Under the pieces are notes generated by a model. It saw only the letters and a program-made list of their open reading frames with translations, was not told the DNA's origin and ran no database searches. Source: Fragilaria crotonensis (Eukaryota > Bacillariophyta > Fragilariophyceae > Fragilariales > Fragilariaceae). From it: 50,420 nucleotides of DNA. The translations under genes and the position numbers were made by a program. The DNA lies in contig JAKSYS010000469.1 of assembly GCA_022925895.1 (NCBI GenBank), forward strand, positions 1 through 50,420, in the 5' to 3' direction. Positions 33,676 to 43,953 of this stretch are shown here, one piece after another. Position 1 is the stretch's first letter. Each line of letters starts with the position of its first letter.

Positions 33676-35106
33676 TTATAGTTCCATCAAGAGCGGCATA
33701 TTGAGTGGTGCCAGTCGGCAGAAGGGTTGCAGTGAAACAGCATGGCAGAAAGCCTCCACATTGCTGACATTGCATTCATCCGTCGTGATACAAAAATCCG
33801 CCGACATTTTATCAGTAATGGGGTTTTGCAAAATAGAATGGATGCTGATCCCGTGCTCTTCTGCAAGCTCGCCAATCGTTCGAATGATCCCCAAGGTATC
33901 AGAAAACGGAATGCGAATGTAATGCGGGCAAACGTAATTCACGTCCAGATCCAACTGGCTCTGTGTGGGGAATGGATCTACAAGTGCTTGTTGATTTGCA
34001 ACCCGGACAATATCAGCGACGACCGAATTGGCAGTGGGGAAACGGCCAGCACCAGGACCCGTGTAGGAGCACGTGCCCAGGTTTGTGGATGTCACAGCAA
34101 TCGCATTGCCACTGCCACGAGCGCTCGCCAACAAGTGAGTGGTGGGGACGACGTGGGGAGTAACATAGACGGAAAGCGGCCCATCGAATTGACCTACAAA
34201 TATGCATAGATGAATAGAGGAGGTGAGCGCGCAGAGTTTTCCAACCATTGTTCAAGGGTAGCAGGCATAGAAGGGCAACGTACCGTCCTTCGGAAGACGC
34301 TTGGCGACACCCACCAACTTGATGGTACATCCCAGGAGTTTGGCATATTCAAAGTCTACCGGAGTAATCTGTGTGATACCTCGGCACGGTACGTCCTCAA
34401 CTTTGACAGTGGTCCCAAAGGCCAGCTTTGCCAAGAGGCATATCTTGGCACGAACATCGTGACCTTCAACATCTGCTGTTGGATCAGCTTCAGCAAAGCC
34501 CAAGTCCTGAGCTTCCTTCAAAACTCCATTGTAATCCGCTCCCTCTTCCATTTTTCCCAACATGTAGTTGGTCGTTCCGTTTACAATGCCCATCAATTCG
34601 GTAATGAAGTCACCAGTGTAGCAAGAATGCAAGGTTTGGATGATAGGAATACCGCCACAGACGGCAGCTTCGTACGCAAGGACTGTCTTGTTTTCGACCG
34701 CCAATTGGTGTAATTCATCCAGATACTCGGCCAGCAGAGCCTTGTTTGCCGTCACGACTGCTTTCTTCGCCCGGAGAGCGCCCTCCACCACAGTTTTCGC
34801 CAAGCCGGTTCCTCCCATCACTTCCACGACCAAATCAATGGATTCGTCTTGAAGAATCGACTGCACATCCGTGACAACTTCTGTCACACTTGTATCAATT
34901 ACAAAATCACGATTCTTGGAGGCATCGCGAACGCAGAGTTTGGTCACAACACAGGCACGGCTCATGGGTGGTTTAGTGTCCGTGCCGGACGAAGCGCCCA
35001 GACGGCCCATGAGAATTTCATAAGTACCACCACCAACCACACCACCACCAATCAAGCCGATGCGGAGAGGCGGAGCAACGCGAGCAGCAGCAACAACAGC
35101 GGACAT
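33676..35106 (-). CDS. Homoserine dehydrogenase with ACT domain
   Basis: Reduces aspartate semialdehyde to homoserine, the branch point to threonine, methionine and isoleucine. Exon 1 is 35106-34284 and exon 2 is 34193-33676. The 90-bp intron (34194-34283) has GTACGT and TTGTAG ends and joins RLPKD-G-QFDGPLSVYVTP in phase 1, giving 446 residues. IGLIGGGVVGGG (residues 16-27) binds NAD(P). AKKAVVTANKALLA, YEAAVCGGIPII and NGTTNYML line the active site. EADPTADVEGHDVRAK carries the family's catalytic Asp/Lys. The C-terminal YIRIPFSDTLGIIRTIGELAEEHGIS is an ACT domain, usually the threonine sensor. Unlike many plant enzymes there is no fused aspartate kinase. The N-terminus is short (about 15 residues before the Rossmann strand) and shows no plastid presequence; an unseen upstream exon is possible. 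Confidence 0.93.
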
Positions 35107-35382
35107 TACGATTCTGGACCAAACTATGCAGTGGAAAGGGATGAAAGGAAGAAGTTAATGGACAACCCACTTAGCACGAATTTCATGTATGTTGACTTCT
35201 CAAGGATAAGATGAGTTAAAAAAATGTGTGTGTGTGGTGCACGACGATTATACAGTACCGGTACAAGTAGGCTACCGTTATAACTTCGGACAAGTAGACA
35301 AGAACTGGTACGAGGTCGTACTTGTAGTGAGCCTCTGATAGAATGTGACACTCAACCTTGACCACGCCTGATGACTGATGAC

Positions 35383-35735
35383 CAGGGGTGATTTTTTTAG
35401 GCGGGCGCCTAAAAAATCAGCATGATCGCCTAAACTCGACTTCGACAAAGCGCCTAAATTAAACGAAAATATAGATATACATACTCTATATATATTTATA
35501 TACAGTAGACAGTACGACTATAAACAGTAGCCGGTACCAGTAGGACGATACACTAGTTGTACAGTAGTACTGTCGTGATCCTTTGTCTTGATTTTAGTAC
35601 TGGCACTGTGACACTGTACTGTAACCCTAACCCCTAACCCCAGCGCCTAAATTAGACTTCGACAAAGCGCCTAAATTTGCGAGTTTTAGGCGCTTGTAGG
35701 CGCGCCGGCCAGATCGCCTAAAAAAATCAGCCCTG
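35383..35735. mobile_element. hAT-type MITE, copy B (353 bp)
   Basis: The ends are CAGGGGTGATTTTTTTAGGCG-like and inverted CGCCTAAAAAAATCAGCCCTG. It is flanked by a perfect 8-bp duplication CTGATGAC (35375-35382 and 35736-35743), the hAT signature. It shares its internal words and TA-rich centre with copy A at 28312. A CCCTAACCCCTAACCCC stretch inside is part of the element, not a telomere. No transposase is encoded. Confidence 0.9.
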
Positions 35736-35738
35736 CTG

Positions 35739-36326
35739 ATGACTGATGATGGAAGCACTGTACGCTGTACCGGTAACAACTATCTATGTATGACGGATAG
35801 CTTTGTTGGTCTTCCACCTGGAAACTACACGTTGACCGATAACAACCCTCTTGGATGCTCGGATGTGAGCAACTATGATGAGACCCCGGATGGTGATGCG
35901 AATTACAGCAACACTGCGCCTGACAACAAGATTGTGATTACCGTCACTCCTAGTAGCTTTATGACTTATGACGACAACAACTTCGTTGATCGGCTTCCTG
36001 CGGGTTCGTCGACGTCTGCGCCAATTCTGCGTGACCCTCCTAGCTCGCCCCCTGATTTCTGTGAGATCGATCCAGATCCTAAGTGTACATAGTGTGCCCC
36101 TTCGCGTTCGTTGGATTACTGTGACGTTACGGAAGCATTTCCAACGTTGATTCAGAACCACAATGCAGCCAATAACAATCCCTCGGCTGTGTCGGCTCAA
36201 GGGTACTGGTTTCATAACCTCGAAGATAAGGTTACGGCATATCAATCTCTCTGTCGTGGAAGGGGTACAAGTACCTGGTATCTGCACCTTGAGTATTCTG
36301 CTGGCTCACGAGTGCCTCCGAGTTGA
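35739..36326 (+). pseudogene. Decayed SdrD-B-like secreted repeat protein fragment
   Basis: The frame reads DSFVGLPPGNYTLTDNNPLG, DVSNYDETPDGD, KIVITVTPSS and NNFVDRLPAGSS, the pattern of an SdrD B-like (Ig-like, calcium-binding adhesin) repeat. It continues into PPDFCEIDPDPKCT, hits TAG at 36090-36092, and stays open in the same frame (YCDVTEAFPTLIQNHNAANN...) to 36326. MITE copy B sits directly at its 5' end, so upstream sequence is lost or displaced. Further coding-like debris lies to about 36750 (for example 36541-36641 in another frame). Such repeats occur in large extracellular proteins of diatoms; no function can be claimed here. Confidence 0.45.
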
Positions 36327-38054
36327 GCTCTTGCTTATTGAATGATGTGCCTTCTACTGCCGATGGTGTCGTCGTCAAAGCCACTTCCATTATAATCAAA
36401 GGGCCTACGTCCGTGTGCCCAATCCGGCTGGTAAAGGCACTATCAACTCGCTCGATAACTCTATCACCACTTATACGGAGGCCGCTGCTGAGCTCTCGTT
36501 GATGCAGGCTACGAAGATCATTGTAGAAGAGTTCATCGGTACAACCACGTCGTCAACGGCGAGGTCGATGAAGTTGATATTATTACAGGCCGCGGTGTTG
36601 ATTGTCCTTGCAACGCTGTCGTTGACGAAAACTAGAATGGCCTTGATCAATTTGGTTGCTTCGAACCGAGTGGAGTTTGATCCGTTGAAACGAACGGATG
36701 TACTGCTGTTGACTTCATTCCTGGAAAGCGCCGTGCTGGCCCTGTGAAGAAGGATGTGTACATCTGTGGCGATGACAGCATATCTTCTGTCTTGGAGATG
36801 ATATTGAACGTGCAGATTCTGGAGCTGCATTACCCATGATGAAAGCTTGTCCTCGTGGCATGGGTGTTGCTCCTCGTCCATACAGTTGTCGTCCTCCTCC
36901 CCATGCACCTCTCGATGAGCGTTGCTGCTGTTGTCGAGTGGCAGCGGAATCGTCCGCCACCACCCCGGCGGTCGAAGATGCCGCCGAGGTTGCGTTACCA
37001 GGAACAAAGAAGTCCTGAAATTTCGCTCAGCTACGGGTAGTTACTGCAGTTAACTGCAGCAATACATGGTAAATCGACGACTCCTTTAGTAGGTGATAGG
37101 TGATAGTGCTCTTGGCGGCTCCTACCGCTTTACTCCGATTACCACGTACTTGTAAATACGAGGCTATCATCAGGTATTCTCATCCACTCCTTATCCATCA
37201 TCGTTTCGAAGCAAGTCAGAATTCAAACGGCCACCAACACTGCACGTCTCGATGTATGTGACAACTAATTTCGTACTCAGGGTGCTACAATTTTGACTTG
37301 TTACGAATATAGTACGTGGCACGGATACAAGTACGAGGTCGGTACCCCCTCTCGATGAGTCTACATCCTACAAGGCTATGAATACCTGTTGTATCGCTCT
37401 GGAGTACTGAGTGGCACTCCAACGACGATGTTTCTTATCATACATATATATTGTATTGGATGCATGCCACAAGATCCTGGTAAAATGTACTTTGCGACCA
37501 TTGAAAGTACAGTAGAGATTCCTCATCTCCCATCTAGATTCCTCATGACGCCTCGAGATTCTTTCATACGGCCACCCGACATGTCGCAGCAATCCTCAAT
37601 ACTGGCGTGAGACGTTTATTACTACGTGTCATATCAAGGACAGGTGTAGTCGTAATTCACACGACCCGCACAGCAGACGAAGTCGATAATAGTTTGTTGA
37701 CTTACGCAGTAGCATTAGACTGGACTCCGCAATTCATCTCACAAAACTTAAAACTACCTTGTAGTCTCGAGAAGGGTTAATTAAGACTTCCCATCACTCT
37801 ACAACAATAGGTACGAGTAATCGAATTTTCATTTCACTCATCGTAGCTATTGGGATTTTGTGTTTTTTACTTCAAATCACTTCCTATTTCGACTAACGCG
37901 CCGCTTCTTCCTACTATACACTGTATGTCGTATGTCATTTCATACCTCGTGTACTTTTTTGGATTTGCTGGTACTGTCCCGTACTGTATCCTGTATTACC
38001 ATGCCTGCCCCGTCCATCATACGTCCGTTTCATTTGGATTCTCAGCGGAACGTT
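36327..38054. other. Intergenic with coding debris, then promoter of the PstS-Hint gene
   Basis: 36327-37020 looks like decayed coding sequence without a clear family. 37021-38054 holds no supported gene. The frame of the next gene stays open upstream to 37860, but I treat that as leader. Confidence 0.45.
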
Positions 38055-40388
38055 ATGAGTCCCTCCAAAGCAAACATTTCGACCATCTTCAAGTTGACGC
38101 TTGCTGCCCTCGTGGTGAGTGTTGCATCTGGCCAAGCTGTAACATGCGGACCCGCTGGGTTCAGGTTGGCTGGTGGTAACGCCCTGTATCCCTACGCCTT
38201 ATCTTTGGGCCAGAGCTACTCCAATGCCTGCAACAAGAATTTTGTTAACAATGTTGGAGGATCGTATGTATACAATCCAGCGAGGGATGTTGTCATCGAG
38301 GCCGGTGGGGCCCTTGTCGGCATTAATCGTGTCTGTGATAGGGTGGGGGGTGCTGTTGACATTGGTGCCGTTTCTCGAGAATACCGTACCACCGAGGCAA
38401 CAAGCGCTGATGGTTGGAATTGGAAGTGCGTCAATAATCCGAATCGCATAATGACTCGGGTTGATACAGCGATCGATGGTATTTCTGTCATTGTCAAGAA
38501 ATCAGGTACTGCTGCCACTTGCATCGGCTTTCTTCGAGGTCTAAGTCAGGATCAGCTGCGTTGGATTTATTCCGACCGTACCATCGAGCAACTGACGCAG
38601 ACAGGGTGGTCTAGAGCTTCTCTTTCTCAGGGAAAAGGAGGAACTGCCCCTATCTGGAGTAATCTTCATAAGTCTTGTGGGGAGAAGGAAATCAATCTTG
38701 CTGGGCGTGATTTGGTGGGTTCCGGGACCACTGATTATTTCAGGGACAAGATCTTCAAAGCACCTGGTGAGAACATCGATCTAACCGGTACTCGCGGTTA
38801 TCAGAACTCTGTCAGTGATCTAGAAGTGATTGGTTGGGTCGCTGTTGATGACGCCATGATCGCCTTCACTACACTTGCCTACTATACTCAGAAACAGAGT
38901 CTTCTCACACTCGTGGCAGTCAAGAACCGAGTCGGTGATTTCGTGAAGCCATCGAAAGAGACCATCCGTTCGAACGAGTACAACCCGCTTACACGCCGAC
39001 TCACCTTTGAAGTTTTGCAATCTTCACTTGCAAATACACGACCATTCATTGAATTCACTTTCTCCGCGACTGGTGACGGCTTGATCGCCGCAACTGGATA
39101 TGATACAGTCCCAGCTGCAGACCAACTTCTAATGCTTTCCCGCATTGGATCGCCGACGCGAGGGGTATCCTTGAGCGGAATCTCATGTGAAACGAACGGC
39201 GTGATCAGGGTCGGTGGTAACTCAGCGCTCCGCCCTCATTTTAACGTGTGGGGGTTATTTTACACGGCGAAATGTCCGGGTGTTGACGTAACTCTCTTGA
39301 ACGTACCTACCAATCCTAACGTCGTCTCACTCCAACGTGCGTGCGGCGTGGCAGCTGCCGGTACGAACTTGGAGATCGCAACCTCTAATGCGAAAACTAC
39401 CTATGCTACGGTCGGGAACGATTACACCTACAAGTGCCCCACCACGACCAAGAAACTCATCGAGCTGACTATGGCCCCTGGTCTTTTTGCTTACGTAAAC
39501 GATGCTGCAGCTGTCCTCCCCATCAGCCGTGGTCTCCTAAGATTTGCCCTCAGCACAACGGGGGACGAAGTTCTTACCAAGCTTGGTCTCACCAGTAATG
39601 CTCCAGCGGTCAACACCGCCATGCTTTCTCGCGTCCCTAAACCAGGTGGTTTCTGCTTCTCAGGTGATAGCTCTGTCGAAGTGTTGAACCGCGGTTATGT
39701 CGCCATGAAAGATCTCTCCATCGGTGACAAGGTCAAGGTTGCAGGAGGCAAGTTTTCTGAGGTTTATTCCTTCGGACACTACGAGCCTGATGCCGAGGCG
39801 CCATTCCTCTCCATTGATGCCGGGCTTGAGAAGCCTCTCCTCATCAGCAGCAAGCACATGGTGTTCGTCAACGACAAGGCCGTCGCTGCTTCTGCAGTTT
39901 CAGTTGGTGACAAGCTTTCACTCGTAAGCGGGTTTGCCACTGTGAAGAAGATCACGGAGGTGACGGCAGCCGGTGTGTTTGCTCCGTTCACGAAGGATGG
40001 TACTATCGTTGTCAACTCGATTGTTGCCTCGTCTTACGTCGACCTGAAGGAAAATCCGTTTGTCATCGGTGGCGTCATCACTCTCGACATGCACTCTATC
40101 GCGCACATGGCTCAGGCTCCGCATCGGGTTGTCTGCGCAGTGGCCCCTGCTTTCTGCGCTTCCGAGACCTACAACAATGGCGTTTCCGTTTGGGTCGATG
40201 CGCCGCTGGTCGCATCCGTTTGGCTTTTCAAGCAGCATCCTGCTGTTTTGACTGCTGCCTTCTTGCCGGTGCTCTCCTTCATCCTTCTTGCCGCTTCTGC
40301 GGAAGCTTTATTCACGAACCCTATCCTTCTCGTGATTGCGGTTGTAGCCACACTTCTCACGACCCGTAAGCACAAGAAGTCTGCCTAA
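38055..40388 (+). CDS. Secreted protein: tandem PstS-like domains, Hedgehog-type Hint domain, C-terminal membrane segments
   Basis: 777 residues from the ATG at 38055, chosen because it gives a clean signal peptide (FKLTLAALVVSVASG|QA); ATGs at 37860 and 38001 are in frame upstream. Residues ~25-320 resemble phosphate-binding proteins (FRLAGGNALYPYALSLGQSY, GAVSREYR, DGISVIVKKSG, GSGTTDYFRDKI). Residues ~380-530 repeat this pattern in shorter form (IRVGGNSALRPHF...GLLRFALSTTGDEVL). At C534 a Hint domain starts: CFSGDSSVEV, MKDLSIGDKVKV, LISSKHMVFV, SVGDKL, FAPFTKDGTIVVNSIVASSYV. Hint domains self-cleave at the first Cys; in Hedgehog, cholesterol is attached to the freed end. Two hydrophobic segments end the protein (LPVLSFILLAASAEALF and PILLVIAVVATLL), followed by RKHKK. 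Predicted: an exported binding domain released or anchored by autoprocessing. Substrate not known. Confidence 0.8.
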   Translation: MSPSKANISTIFKLTLAALVVSVASGQAVTCGPAGFRLAGGNALYPYALSLGQSYSNACNKNFVNNVGGSYVYNPARDVVIEAGGALVGINRVCDRVGGAVDIGAVSREYRTTEATSADGWNWKCVNNPNRIMTRVDTAIDGISVIVKKSGTAATCIGFLRGLSQDQLRWIYSDRTIEQLTQTGWSRASLSQGKGGTAPIWSNLHKSCGEKEINLAGRDLVGSGTTDYFRDKIFKAPGENIDLTGTRGYQNSVSDLEVIGWVAVDDAMIAFTTLAYYTQKQSLLTLVAVKNRVGDFVKPSKETIRSNEYNPLTRRLTFEVLQSSLANTRPFIEFTFSATGDGLIAATGYDTVPAADQLLMLSRIGSPTRGVSLSGISCETNGVIRVGGNSALRPHFNVWGLFYTAKCPGVDVTLLNVPTNPNVVSLQRACGVAAAGTNLEIATSNAKTTYATVGNDYTYKCPTTTKKLIELTMAPGLFAYVNDAAAVLPISRGLLRFALSTTGDEVLTKLGLTSNAPAVNTAMLSRVPKPGGFCFSGDSSVEVLNRGYVAMKDLSIGDKVKVAGGKFSEVYSFGHYEPDAEAPFLSIDAGLEKPLLISSKHMVFVNDKAVAASAVSVGDKLSLVSGFATVKKITEVTAAGVFAPFTKDGTIVVNSIVASSYVDLKENPFVIGGVITLDMHSIAHMAQAPHRVVCAVAPAFCASETYNNGVSVWVDAPLVASVWLFKQHPAVLTAAFLPVLSFILLAASAEALFTNPILLVIAVVATLLTTRKHKKSA

Positions 40389-40950
40389 ATTTAGTGTTGA
40401 GTATTAATTGCCTCGAGCATTTCTTTTACTGTCGCTTTCATATGGTCCAGAGCGAGCGAGTATTTATGACATTAAGTGGACCGCAAAGGCATCTGACGTG
40501 CCTTAATTGAGTGTTAATGTTTGGTTCAAAGCATTCCTTACAATGCTCTACTGTTTTCTTGAATTTATGCCAAAGAAGCGGTCAGCTCCGGCATCTGACG
40601 TGGACTAATCCGGTAGATATGGAAGATTCCATTCTTTCGGCTGTGAAGTCATAGAAGATAAAGGCCGTGATGTGTGTGGATGCGGGAAAACGTACAGTCC
40701 ACCAACTCCTTCCATGTTCTACACCACACCACCGGCAACAGCATAAGTAGTTTATCTGTAGCAACAATAACAGACAAGCACCATCTGCAGCACAAACAGA
40801 GGATTTCTTCTGCCTCTACGAAGTTGGATTTGGCGTGATCGTGAAAATTGCAGGTGTGAACTACGGTAGGAATCTGCAGTACCGGTATCCACTATCCGGT
40901 GTTCAGTGCTCGGAGTACATTACTGGAGTATCAGGCCGATACGATACTGC
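40389..40950. other. 3' region of the PstS-Hint gene
   Basis: No gene. GGCATCTGACGTG occurs twice (about 40488 and 40592), each close to a TTAAT or CTAAT word. Confidence 0.45.
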
Positions 40951-40958
40951 ATGGGAGC

Positions 40959-43647
40959 CAGGCCGTGTAAAACTGGGGGATCCCCCAGAAACACCCGAAT
41001 AAGCTTATTCCGGGGTTTTTTTTGGTTTTATCCTGGGTTTATTCTGGTGATGCCTACTACAGCGTGTCTCGAGGCTGATTTGAAGTGCCATACTGCAGGG
41101 ATGTTACTGAAAACTATGTGCTAACCATTTAATCATTCATATTAGTTGCTATTCCAAGCAATTCAAAGTATTGTTTGCTGTGTAGGATACCCTCAAGCGA
41201 GAAATCAGTGAGACTCGAACGATAGTCGCCCTTCTCCCAGTTTATCAACGAGAAATCAGACTCGACGGTTGCAGTTCCAGGAAACACGGTTGCAAGACCA
41301 CCAAAGAATTGCTTAAGTGGTGCAAACTGCTTGTCAAATGGAGCCCATGCCTCAGCAAATGAGCTCGAGTGTTTTTCACTTTCCACAATCGCCCTGATGC
41401 GAGCATCTTGCGCAAGTAGCAACTTCAGATCATTAAAAAGCTCCTCAAGGGTATCAATCTCAGCGCTCTGCCACGTATGAAGGAGGCGCTCACGTTGTTG
41501 CTGAATCAAGATAGAAAAATCACGATTGCTGACAGCAGCCAGTTGAGAAGGTGTTGCCGGTGGGAGCATGTAATCAGAGGAGTTATTTGAAGCATCTCGC
41601 TCCGCTTGAATTGAGTCAATACCACTGACGAGATCAACAAACATGTGAGCAACACTATTCAAGACTTGTGTATAGGTCAAGAGATTTGCACCGTCAGAAG
41701 AAGCTGACATTTCCTGAAGTCGCTCCATGGCAAAAGAACCACAATTCTCAACAAATTTATGAGCGTCGTCGAGTTTCATTGCAAATTTGCCTTTGTGAAC
41801 ATGCCACTCTCGTACTCTTGATGTCACATTCGGATCCTGAAGAGAATCATTTGGAGGGGACAAGGGAGTCATCAAACGATCGATGCCATCATTTGTCTGC
41901 AATCGTGCTATTTCGTCAAGCGACAATGGTCCCAAAACTGCGCCGCCAAGCTTGCACAAGTCCACAATGAGCCCTTCGAGAATTTGACGCTGTGCTGAGA
42001 CCTGAAGCTGCTTCCCTTGAAGCGATACAATAGTGGCATCGACAACCTTCATAACACGGTTCAAACAGCACGTGACTATCCACCAAGCATCCGTCGGCGC
42101 CCAGTTGACAGTTTTTGTTGCTAGATGTGCAATGATATCCACTCGGTTGGCGACAAACCATTTGATGACTTTGCTCATTGACATCCAACGAGTGTTGACA
42201 AATCGTGGACACTTCGATCCCATTTCTGCAATCAGGTTGAACTGCCTTCGCAGGTGACCGGTCATAGATGTCACCGTGCCGACAAATGAGTCGTCGCACA
42301 AAGAGTTGTAAAGTCGCTGCAACACAAGGTCGAGCTGGTGCAATGCACACCAGACTCGATAGAATCCTGGCAATGCAGCATTCCCGAACCGAGAAGCTAC
42401 TCCGCGGTACTGACCCGTCATGCTTGAGGCGCCATCAGTAGTGACTGAGATGATTCGGTTCCTCCAGTCAGGGGCCAGGTTATCAAGTGCGGTTGATGCG
42501 AGGTCGTACATGTGTTCGCCAGTGTGACGGTCTCGCATTGGGATTGCAAGCAAATGCAAGTTTGACAGCACACCACAACTTGAAACGACGCGAATCCTGA
42601 CGTCGAGATACGACGTATCACTTTTGTTTCCTCCATCAAGCGCAATAGAGAAAGCCCAGGACTCCTTCAGAATCGCTGAGATAGTCTGCAAATTTGATGC
42701 ACACACGATTCGAACAAAGCTGCTTACTTTTTGTGGGCACATCGATCCAAGGGCTGAAAGGCCGAGCGTTTCCTTCATATCTTGCATTACCCTAGATGCT
42801 TGACGGAAGGACAGCCCACTGGCAACCATTTTGATGCATGAGTAGAATTGCATTTTTGACGAAACCGTAGCAACGTAGTTTTCAACGCCAGTATCGCGGT
42901 CACCCTCTCCAGCACCACCTTCGACGTTTGTCTCGGAAGGTTGTTCTTGAAGCTTGAAGACCGACAGAAAACGCTCCTTGGTCAAGGAGTCATCATCATC
43001 AGGATCAAAGAGCATGTTACCAATAATTCCTTCTACGATAGACCTGTCGATCCATACATTAACAGTGGAGTCATTTGTAATAGCTGGTCTGAAGAAGTTT
43101 GACACTTCTGGTTTTCCGCCGGCACAAGTAACAAAGTATGATGCCTTTTCTCCCGGAGGAAGGGCAGCATACTCCTCAAATCGCTGTTGATGCTGTTCAA
43201 CCATGTGGGTCTTCATGTGATCTGGTCGCCATGGCTTGCTGAACATCTTGATGTTGGATCTTGGAGCTCGAATTCGATCATGACGTCCTTCCTTGCCAAA
43301 CGCTCGACAGAACTGGCATTCAACAGAGCACACATTGCCCGTAGCGGCATCTCGAGCAGTCACGCGAACCCCATAAGCCTTCAACCACCTCTCATGGAAT
43401 TGACTTGGTTTGGCACACTTTCTTTTCTTCATTTGGTTGGATGTTCGTTGTGCTGATGATACGACGCTTGTAATACTTTTTGTAATACTCGAGTGAATGA
43501 AATCCAACAACGATTTCCCCTCCAAAATTGTTGATGTACATACTACTTCCTACGTAATGTACACGATTTTAAACTGGGTCTTTTTGGAGGCTTACTTTGG
43601 GGGAATTCCCCCAGCATAAGCGAAACCCCCCAGTTTTACACGGCCTG
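40959..43647 (-). mobile_element. Complete autonomous-looking hAT transposon (2,689 bp)
   Basis: Perfect 21-bp inverted ends lie at 40959-40979 and 43627-43647 (beginning CAGGCCGTGTAAAACTGG). A perfect 8-bp target duplication ATGGGAGC lies at 40951-40958 and 43648-43655. One intact transposase frame fills the interior. Subterminal palindromes CTGGGGGATCCCCCAG (about 40975-40990), GAATAAGCTTATTC and GGGGGAATTCCCCC (about 43600-43613) lie just inside the ends. Everything needed for mobility that I can check by eye is undamaged. Confidence 0.95.
41129..43525 (-). CDS. hAT transposase
   Basis: 798 intact codons. A BED-type zinc finger is formed by C70, C73, H103 and H107 (CQFC...HMKTH). The RNase H-like core has a first acid at D297 (ALDGG) and a second at D364 (VTTDGASSMTG), and then WCALHQLDLV (C393, H396), the hAT C/H motif. 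A helical insertion domain lies in between. The last acid is E755 in TATVESDFSLINWEKG, which also begins the hAT C-terminal dimerisation region (RSSLTDFSLEGILHSKQYFELL). The enzyme cuts and pastes its element, leaving 8-bp duplications, in agreement with the flanks seen here. No frameshift or internal stop, in contrast with most other elements in the window. Confidence 0.93.
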   Translation of the reverse strand: MEGKSLLDFIHSSITKSITSVVSSAQRTSNQMKKRKCAKPSQFHERWLKAYGVRVTARDAATGNVCSVECQFCRAFGKEGRHDRIRAPRSNIKMFSKPWRPDHMKTHMVEQHQQRFEEYAALPPGEKASYFVTCAGGKPEVSNFFRPAITNDSTVNVWIDRSIVEGIIGNMLFDPDDDDSLTKERFLSVFKLQEQPSETNVEGGAGEGDRDTGVENYVATVSSKMQFYSCIKMVASGLSFRQASRVMQDMKETLGLSALGSMCPQKVSSFVRIVCASNLQTISAILKESWAFSIALDGGNKSDTSYLDVRIRVVSSCGVLSNLHLLAIPMRDRHTGEHMYDLASTALDNLAPDWRNRIISVTTDGASSMTGQYRGVASRFGNAALPGFYRVWCALHQLDLVLQRLYNSLCDDSFVGTVTSMTGHLRRQFNLIAEMGSKCPRFVNTRWMSMSKVIKWFVANRVDIIAHLATKTVNWAPTDAWWIVTCCLNRVMKVVDATIVSLQGKQLQVSAQRQILEGLIVDLCKLGGAVLGPLSLDEIARLQTNDGIDRLMTPLSPPNDSLQDPNVTSRVREWHVHKGKFAMKLDDAHKFVENCGSFAMERLQEMSASSDGANLLTYTQVLNSVAHMFVDLVSGIDSIQAERDASNNSSDYMLPPATPSQLAAVSNRDFSILIQQQRERLLHTWQSAEIDTLEELFNDLKLLLAQDARIRAIVESEKHSSSFAEAWAPFDKQFAPLKQFFGGLATVFPGTATVESDFSLINWEKGDYRSSLTDFSLEGILHSKQYFELLGIATNMND

Positions 43648-43661
43648 ATGGGAGCCCGTCT

Positions 43662-43864
43662 ATGTCCCCCAATCGAGCCGATCGAGCTTTTCTAAAAAAA
43701 CGACTCCCTGAAATATATTGAAAATTAAATTACACGTCAACTCTACATACGAATCTCAGGATGCTCCTCTGCGAAGAGAAATACCCTACACCGTGCCAGT
43801 AGTCTGTAGAAGACAGTACTACCGTACAGTAGTGTAGGTGATGGCCGGCTCGATTAGGGGACAT
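43662..43864. repeat. Small inverted-repeat element next to the hAT transposon
   Basis: ATGTCCCCCAATCGAGCCG (43662-43680) and CGGCTCGATTAGGGGACAT (about 43846-43864) are inverted copies with one mismatch, about 165 bp apart. No clear target duplication. Possibly a MITE, or a cruciform-forming region in the promoter of the methyltransferase gene. Confidence 0.6.
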
Positions 43865-43953
43865 GCACGGGTTCCTGTTCCCCCTTCGAGTTCATACGAA
43901 AGTTTGTTGTCTCCAGTCTCCATCACAAATGGGATCTCATGTGGTGATGAACA

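Noticed and set aside
35620-35642. Interstitial telomere repeat (CCCTAACCCCTAACCCC)
   Set aside because: It is only two to three units and lies at the same place inside both MITE copies (also near 28565), so it belongs to the MITE.
37860-38054. Longer start of the PstS-Hint protein
   Set aside because: The extra 65 codons look like leader sequence and would bury the clear signal peptide; the ATG at 38055 explains export better. The ATG at 38001 has good context and cannot be excluded.
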